A stretch of 11,739 nucleotides of DNA. Origin: Saccoglossus kowalevskii. Lineage: Eukaryota > Hemichordata > Enteropneusta > Harrimaniidae. This document shows, in pieces, positions 7,376-11,739 of this stretch (positions are counted from its first letter, which is position 1; each line of letters begins with the position of its first letter). The notes beneath the pieces are model-generated. The model was not told the DNA's origin. It made no database searches and saw nothing but the letters and a program-made list of their open reading frames with translations. The stretch covers positions 323,102-334,840 of the forward strand of contig NW_003107097.1 of the NCBI RefSeq assembly GCF_000003605.2, written 5' to 3'. The translations under genes were made by a program, and so were the position numbers.

Positions 7376-8500
7376 TTATTGCCTATGCGCAGGGACCTTT
7401 GTGGTCGTTCGGGCTGGGTCAGCAAACCAAGACTGACCCTCTACGACGGGACCCAACCTAAAGTAACCTTCCTCAATGGATTCAGTGTCTGTTAGGTGGT
7501 AGTTGATAAAGACGTTGTGCGTTCTTCAGAAGCCTGCCCTCTGTGTATGCTCGAGGGGGGCACCTGACGCTAGCACTAGTGAGTTGGCAATCGCACAGAC
7601 CTCATGCGCTCGTACTTGGTGTCTCTGCAAGCTCTGTGTCGAGGAAGTTAAAGTATTATAGATCTCTAATACAGTCACAGTAAACCACCTGGTTATGGAA
7701 GTTGGGGGAGGCCGGCTTATCCTGCCTGCCTGGGCCGTAACACAAAGACATGTGCCTTGCACCCCGTTCTGAATCCTTAGTACGGTTTGGTAGGAACTCC
7801 GTGCTTGAACCGGGCAGAGAAGCAATTCCTTCTGACCCTCCGGGCAGACAAAATTTGACAGCCGAAGGATGACGATCAAGTGAGGATCGTGTCAGGGAAT
7901 TTTGTTCTAGGCGAGAAACCCGATTCGTGTCTTTCGCACAACTTGATTGTCCATAACGGCGCAACATCATCCGAGAAGGACAATGCCCCCAGCTCTGGTC
8001 GACGCCTACCTGAGGCGAGGGCCAGTAGGAAGACTATTTTCCACGTCGAAAAATTTGAGTGGTGCTGATCAGAGAGGCTCAAAGGGCAGTCTGCTTAGAG
8101 CAGACAACACAGCCAACAAGTCCGAGTTGGGCGGTTCCCTTGTATGGGGTCTTGGCGTCTAGAAAGCAGTAAATAGTTTCCTAATAATAGGACAAAAGGC
8201 TAGTCTTGTTCCCGTACGTTCTCAATGGTGGGGACAAGGCCGACTTGTAGCCAACGATCGCTACGTAGGACAAACCCACTTCGTCAAACAGGTGGACGAA
8301 GGAGCCTGCTACCTGGCCAATAGAGGGATGGCATGGATCAATCTCCCTTCGGCTACACCAATCAGTGTATGCTCGCAGCCTAGAAGTGTAGGCTGCATTG
8401 GTGGAATCCCTGTTCGCCCTGGCCAGGACGTTGGCAGCCCGCTCAGATAAAGCTTTCGTATGTGCGGGTCTAATGAGAGCGTGTAAGTGATACCTGCTGG
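7376..8500 (-). pseudogene. DIRS-type tyrosine recombinase, broken
   Basis: The minus strand shows a core-binding domain (SERAANVLARANRDSTNAAY...TDWC...GLSYVAIVGYKSALS, about 8455-8230), then PRPHTREPPNSDLLAVLS near 8150-8090, then FLLALASGRRRPELGALSF (8034-7978) with the box-I catalytic Arg (codon 8002-8004), then LLLCPVQA, then HQVRAHEVCAIANSLVLASG, where the HxxR Arg is Cys (codon 7595-7597). An expected Trp (AAFW-like) is a stop at 7526-7528. The nucleophile block reads NVFINYHLTD, with His where I expect the Tyr. The in-frame tail LGPVV follows, with a stop at 7376. Frameshifts lie at about 8150-8230, at about 8070 and at 7877. The 5' part overlaps the polymerase frame over about 8309-8500. 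This copy cannot be active. Confidence 0.85.
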
Positions 8501-9300
8501 GCTTGTTGGTAGTGTGCCGTCTGGTTGGGATGGCAGATCCGGTAAGTCCAGAAGCACTACTGGTGTTTCCGACAGAAGTGGAAACTAGGCCTTGTTTGGC
8601 CAATTAGGTGCGACCAATAATAATATGCAGGTGTGCACCTGTCAAAGTTTTCTTCGGTGCCCGGTGAACTAGCGGGAAGGGGGGAAAGGCGTACACAACA
8701 AAATGGGTCCTTGGGTTAGCAAAGCGACCCTGGCCCAGGCTCCTTTAGTTGGCAGGAGTGTTACGTACGTCGGGAGCTTGGCGTTCCGGAGTGTGGCAAA
8801 CCGGTCTAACCTTGGACCGTCCCACAGTCCAAACAGCCTGGAGGCTTGTATCAGCCACCCCATGTTCTATAGACGGAGCCGCCCTGAAAGGTCGCCTGCC
8901 AGACTATTCCTCACCCCTGGAAGGTGGTGTGCGGTTAGCTCCACATTGTATTGCAGGCACCAAAGGAGGATTGGCTTTGCTTGGACTGACAACGATGAGG
9001 AACACGTCCCCCCCTCCTTCTTGAAAGAGACCACCACTTCGTTGCCTTTGCGGAGCAGGACTCTGTGGTCTAGAACTACGGGTAGATAGCATGGTTGTGC
9101 TAAGTATACTGCTTTCAGTTCAAGCCAGTTGATATGGTAGTCCCGAAACTAATGCAGGGGCCATATCCTTGGACTTGTTTGTCCAGTAGATGCGCTCCCC
9201 AACCTTGGAAGGAGGCATCAGTTACCAGAGTCATACCGGGCGACTGCGTAGTGCGGCAGTGCCCAACAGGGGAGACACTGACGGGGGAGATGGAGATTAC
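8309..9300 (-). pseudogene. RNase H and C-terminal part of the DIRS-like polymerase, broken
   Basis: Order on the minus strand: TLVTDASFQGWGAHL at about 9230-9190, the RNase H start with its first catalytic Asp; YHINWLELKAV at 9138-9106; VLLRKGNEVVVSFKKEGG ending near 9015; then, after a frameshift in a run of seven G at 9008-9014, LLWCLQYNVELTAHHLPGV and a degraded ADxLSR-like end; then LDRFATLRNAKLPTYV near 8800, matching the LFAT-N-KLP-Y block after RNase H in DIRS polymerases; and VAPNWPNKA-FPLL near 8590. Lesions: a frameshift at about 9142-9160, the G7 frameshift, and stops at 8867-8869, 8669-8671 and 8585-8587, the last where Trp is expected. The final stop is at 8309. The reverse-transcriptase palm (YxDD) was not found upstream. 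Confidence 0.8.
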
Positions 9301-9399
9301 AGCGGTAACCCGTAACCGGATGTCACCACATGCTTCCCCCGCTGGGGGTATTTACATCACTGGGATCGATGATACTCCGCATCACCCCAAAAGCGTGGC

Positions 9400-10167
9400 T
9401 CAGTGAGTCATTACACATGGAAGACTCTGAGGGACCGCTCGGAGTATCGGCTGTATCAGACATGAGCGAACTGCGTCTCCTTTCACTTTAAATATGTAAG
9501 AGGGAGCGTGTTCGACTGTGCGTCTCATGATAGGGTCGGTTTCCTCTGGAAACATCCGTGGGTCGGTGAGAAGGGAGTCAAAACCCACTGCGGAGACCGG
9601 ACACAAGGATAAATTTGTTACCGTTGTACCGTTACTGTGCAACAAACCCTGGCTGGCTGAAAGTAGGGGGGGTCAACGTGTGCCCTATTCTGAAAACCCG
9701 CATCCCAAGCCAGCATCCCATTGGCATTCAGTGCCCGAGGCTCCAGAGGAGACCCGGTGCAATTAGCCTGAGCCTCGGCCTCACCAAAATTAGTGGGAGA
9801 GCCGCGGCTGGAAACAGGGGTTCCCCGGAAGAGACATGTTTGAATGCAAACATGCTTTTGTGTTTCTTCCTGCTTGCCCACCAAGGGGCCGCAGTGGAGA
9901 CTGTGTCTGATCTACCCGGCCTGCCAGGGACACAATTGCCTCGACAGTCCTTCGACCAAAGCCCTCAACTCAGAGGCAAACCCGGCACCGTGCGAGAAAG
10001 GGTCCACAAAGGGACCCGCAACAGGCCCCATAGAAGGAAAGCCTCCAGCGGCACAGCCTCACTGTAGCCGGTAAAATCAGGTAAACTACCGCCTGAAAAA
10101 ACAGACTGTGAGGATGCCCTCCGTTCAGTGGGGGAAGACCAAGAAAAAATATCGGTACGTCCACCAT
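9400..10167 (-). pseudogene. Possible ORF1 (gag-like) remnant of the DIRS-like element
   Basis: Between the 5' terminal repeat and the RNase H segment the minus strand shows long but interrupted open stretches in shifting frames: from an ATG at 10167-10165 (MVDVPIFF...), then 9884-9618 (containing NANGMLAWDAGFQNRAHVDP) and 9645-9400 (containing FDSLLTDPRMFPEETDPIMR). This is where DIRS elements carry ORF1. I see no zinc knuckle or other motif that proves a nucleocapsid protein, and the joins between frames are guesses. It could also include the edge of a deleted reverse transcriptase. Confidence 0.4.
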
Positions 10168-10410
10168 CGCGCCTCCTACTCGACGTCCTGGTACACGAGT
10201 GGTTACGTAGTGGCGCCGGGTTTTAATTTCTTTGTTGTGGAAAAAAAAAATTACACACAAAGGGGAAAACGACACGAGGGTAAAGAAGACAAGAAAAACT
10301 TATCCTACCAGTAAGAATGTCGAATGCCGCCCAGCGGCAACAACCCAAGCTAGAAAGCCGTACAGGAAAAAGCAAAAGAGCCAGGCAGATCCGCTCAGAA
10401 TCATTCCTGA

Positions 10411-10640
10411 CGAGGCGGAGATGAAAGAAGAGTGATTGTACAGCCGTTAATGGCGTTGCCATATGGATCCCGGTCACGTGGTCAGTGACGTAAGGGAAAG
10501 AGAATCTAGGGGTCATGGGGCTTCCCCTGACCTAGATTCTATCTCTACGTCACCGGCAGAATCGCTGATTAATGCCTACAGTTCAAAATAGTCATTTTGA
10601 CTGATCGGAGTCTATGGTGGGTAATTGAACGTAGTAAATT
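10411..10640 (-). repeat. Right inverted terminal repeat of the DIRS-like element
   Basis: The reverse complement matches the left terminal repeat from about 10411 to 10626. The outermost ~15 bases (to 10640, ending AAATT) are unique to this end and are copied in inverted form in the internal complementary region. This is the 5' end of the element as read on its coding strand. Confidence 0.88.
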
Positions 10641-11060
10641 GGCCACCAGTCGGCCATTTTGAATACATTTTATATCTATGACATAATGTATCATAGATAT
10701 CATAATATAAAATAAATATATAAAATTTGAACATAAACAGTAAAAGCATGTTAGACACATGGCTCTAGAAACACATTCGTTAAAACAAAATGGCCGCCAG
10801 ACAGTCATTTTGAATTATTAAAGTCTGAAAAAACAAAATGACGTGCAGCAAGGACCAATAATGTCTAATGTATGTACCAAGTTTGAACGAAATCCAACCA
10901 TAAATGCCTGATATCCGGTTCCAGAATGCTAGATATGCTTGATTTTTGGTGAATTTTTAGCACAAAAATGGCCACCATTTGGCCATTTTGAATTGGATGA
11001 TCAAATCAATACATCTGTACATCTAAAGTAAAAAAATGGCCGCCATTCTGCCATCTTGAA
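10641..11060 (+). repeat. Cluster of ATGGCCGCC / CATTTTGAAT repeat modules
   Basis: Four variants of one module occur: TTGGCCACCAGTCGGCCATTTTGAAT (10639-10664), AAATGGCCGCCAGACAGTCATTTTGAAT (10787-10814), AAATGGCCACCATTTGGCCATTTTGAAT (10966-10993) and AAATGGCCGCCATTCTGCCATCTTGAAT (11034-11061). Spacing is about 150, 180 and 68 bases, so this is not a simple tandem array. The module is partly palindromic around GGCC. The right end of the DIRS-like element abuts the first one. Confidence 0.65.
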
Positions 11061-11061
11061 T

Positions 11062-11494
11062 CAGATCATGAAACAAATTGATGTGCATGTGATGTATAAT
11101 ATTACCGTATGTATGATGTATGTGTGAAGTTTGAATGTAATTGGTCCAGGCATGTCTAAGATACAGGTCTGGACGCACGGACACATGGGGGTCAATACAT
11201 AAGTCCTCGTTTTTGGTCTGCATTCGAACAGGGACTAATAAAGCGTTATTTTAAATGCACTTCTTAAAAATGTTCATAGTAGCCAACCAGAAGGCAACGA
11301 CACTGACATTTATTGACGAAATTTGACAATTTTTTGATGACCTTAGACAATTTGAAGTAGAAGTATCTCTATTAAAAAAAATGTTCTGTTTATTTTATTT
11401 GTACATAGATATATGAATCGGTGAAGTCAAAATAGCATAAACTGTTATGCAAGTTGATTTAATATAAAATGAATTTTAGTAAAAATCAACTTAC
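11062..11494. other. Right part of intron 1; dispersed-repeat block and AT-rich DNA
   Basis: The segment 11130-11190 is the diverged copy of the TTGGTCCAAGCATGTC block seen at 3638-3690. From 11230 to 11494 the DNA is AT-rich with no gene signal and ends at the exon 1 donor. Confidence 0.5.
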
Positions 11495-11729
11495 TCTTAG
11501 TAGCATCTGTTTCCAGTTGCCCACTTCTGTTTTGATAATCTAATTGTTGAGCTGTTTCTTGATGTACAATGGCAGATGAGCCACCAGCTTGGGATTCTGT
11601 TTTTTCAAACGCATCCGCTTGCACTTGACTGACAAGGCTACCAAATCGTTTTTTTGTTTCTTTCACTGCATCACTCAATTTCAAATTATTAAACTTTAAA
11701 CAAAATTCGGTTTCTTCTGTTTTGCTCAT
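11495..11729 (-). CDS. Exon 1 (first visible coding exon) of an unidentified Gln-rich protein gene
   Basis: Reads on the minus strand from an ATG at 11729-11727 and gives 78 codons plus one base (phase 1). The peptide starts MSKTEETEFCLKF and is charged and polar (Lys, Glu, Ser, Gln), with a Lys/Arg patch (KETKKRFG) near residues 23-30 and no signal peptide or membrane segment. The donor is a full-consensus GTAAGT beginning at 11494. The leftover base A joins the TG that starts the next exon to form a Met codon. The start is not certain: the bases just 5' of the ATG read ATTTTAG|GGA, a usable acceptor that would put a Gly codon in frame before the Met, so this could be an internal exon whose upstream part lies outside the window. 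The -3 base is a purine, so initiation here is also plausible. I do not recognise the family. Confidence 0.72.
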
Positions 11730-11739
11730 TCCCTAAAAT

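Larger units (their letters stand above)
6603..10640 (-). mobile_element. Degenerate DIRS-like tyrosine-recombinase retrotransposon in intron 1
   Basis: About 4.04 kb, reading on the minus strand (5' end near 10640, 3' end near 6603). Seen in the sequence: inverted terminal repeats at both ends; an internal complementary region near the 3' end that copies both outer termini; an RNase H-like segment followed by an overlapping tyrosine recombinase-like segment in DIRS order; no integrase, protease or poly(A) tail; and GC content clearly above the AT-rich host intron. These are hallmarks of DIRS-group elements, which replicate through a circular intermediate and integrate by recombinase without a target duplication. 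The copy is broken by several frameshifts and stops, and no reverse-transcriptase core was found. It is shorter than the 5-6 kb I recall for complete family members. It lies in the same orientation as the host gene. Confidence 0.88.

Noticed and set aside
8703-9089. Long plus-strand frames at 8703-9089 and 8749-9024
   Set aside because: They are shadows of the RNase H and polymerase remnant, whose family motifs are clear on the minus strand.
9518-10074. Plus-strand frames at 9518-9766, 9615-10067 and 9844-10074
   Set aside because: They are antisense to the ORF1 region of the element, with low stop density due to higher GC and no recognisable motif.
10232-10435. Lys-rich plus-strand open frame (MLWKKKITHK...) inside the DIRS right end
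   Set aside because: It lies antisense to the element, runs into the terminal repeat, has a composition that follows from A-rich sequence, and matches no known element protein.
6603-10640. The element as a bacterial-type integron or phage integrase island, because of the tyrosine recombinase
   Set aside because: The RNase H order, inverted terminal repeats, internal complementary region and intronic location in an animal gene all point to DIRS.

Overview
The window is animal nuclear DNA, most likely from a marine invertebrate. It is AT-rich, has spliceosomal introns with GTAAGT-type donors and pyrimidine-rich acceptors, and carries a DIRS-type tyrosine-recombinase retrotransposon, a LINE tail, a MITE and several dispersed repeats. 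The species cannot be fixed from the sequence. Nothing in it looks bacterial.

Host gene: one gene runs on the minus strand through almost the whole window. Six exons (11495-11729, 5978-6039, 4544-4601, 3727-3782, 2548-2620, 1161-1277) join with perfectly consistent phases (1, 0, 1, 0, 1, 1). They give about 200 codons that begin charged and then become rich in Gln, Pro, Tyr and Val. No family was recognised. A low-complexity activation or RNA-binding-protein-like region is an inference. The last visible donor (1160/1161) shows that the gene continues to the left of the window, and its 5' side may also extend to the right. A seventh, possibly alternative, exon (2075-2209) fits the phase rules.

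Mobile DNA: intron 1 (6040-11494) holds a 4.04-kb degenerate DIRS-like element at about 6603-10640, reading on the minus strand and so in the same sense as the gene. It has inverted terminal repeats, an internal complementary region (6895-7027) that copies both outer termini head to tail, a possible ORF1 remnant, an RNase H remnant and a tyrosine recombinase remnant. The reverse-transcriptase core appears to be deleted, and the coding parts carry frameshifts, stops and changes at catalytic positions. Intron 4 holds the 3' end of a LINE-like element (about 3003-3340) between two copies of a ~100-bp repeat. A ~205-bp MITE lies at 786-990. Repeat modules built around GGCCRCCAT occur at 5090-5580 and beside the DIRS element at 10641-11060.

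The remaining intronic DNA is AT-rich and shows nothing I can support as a gene.
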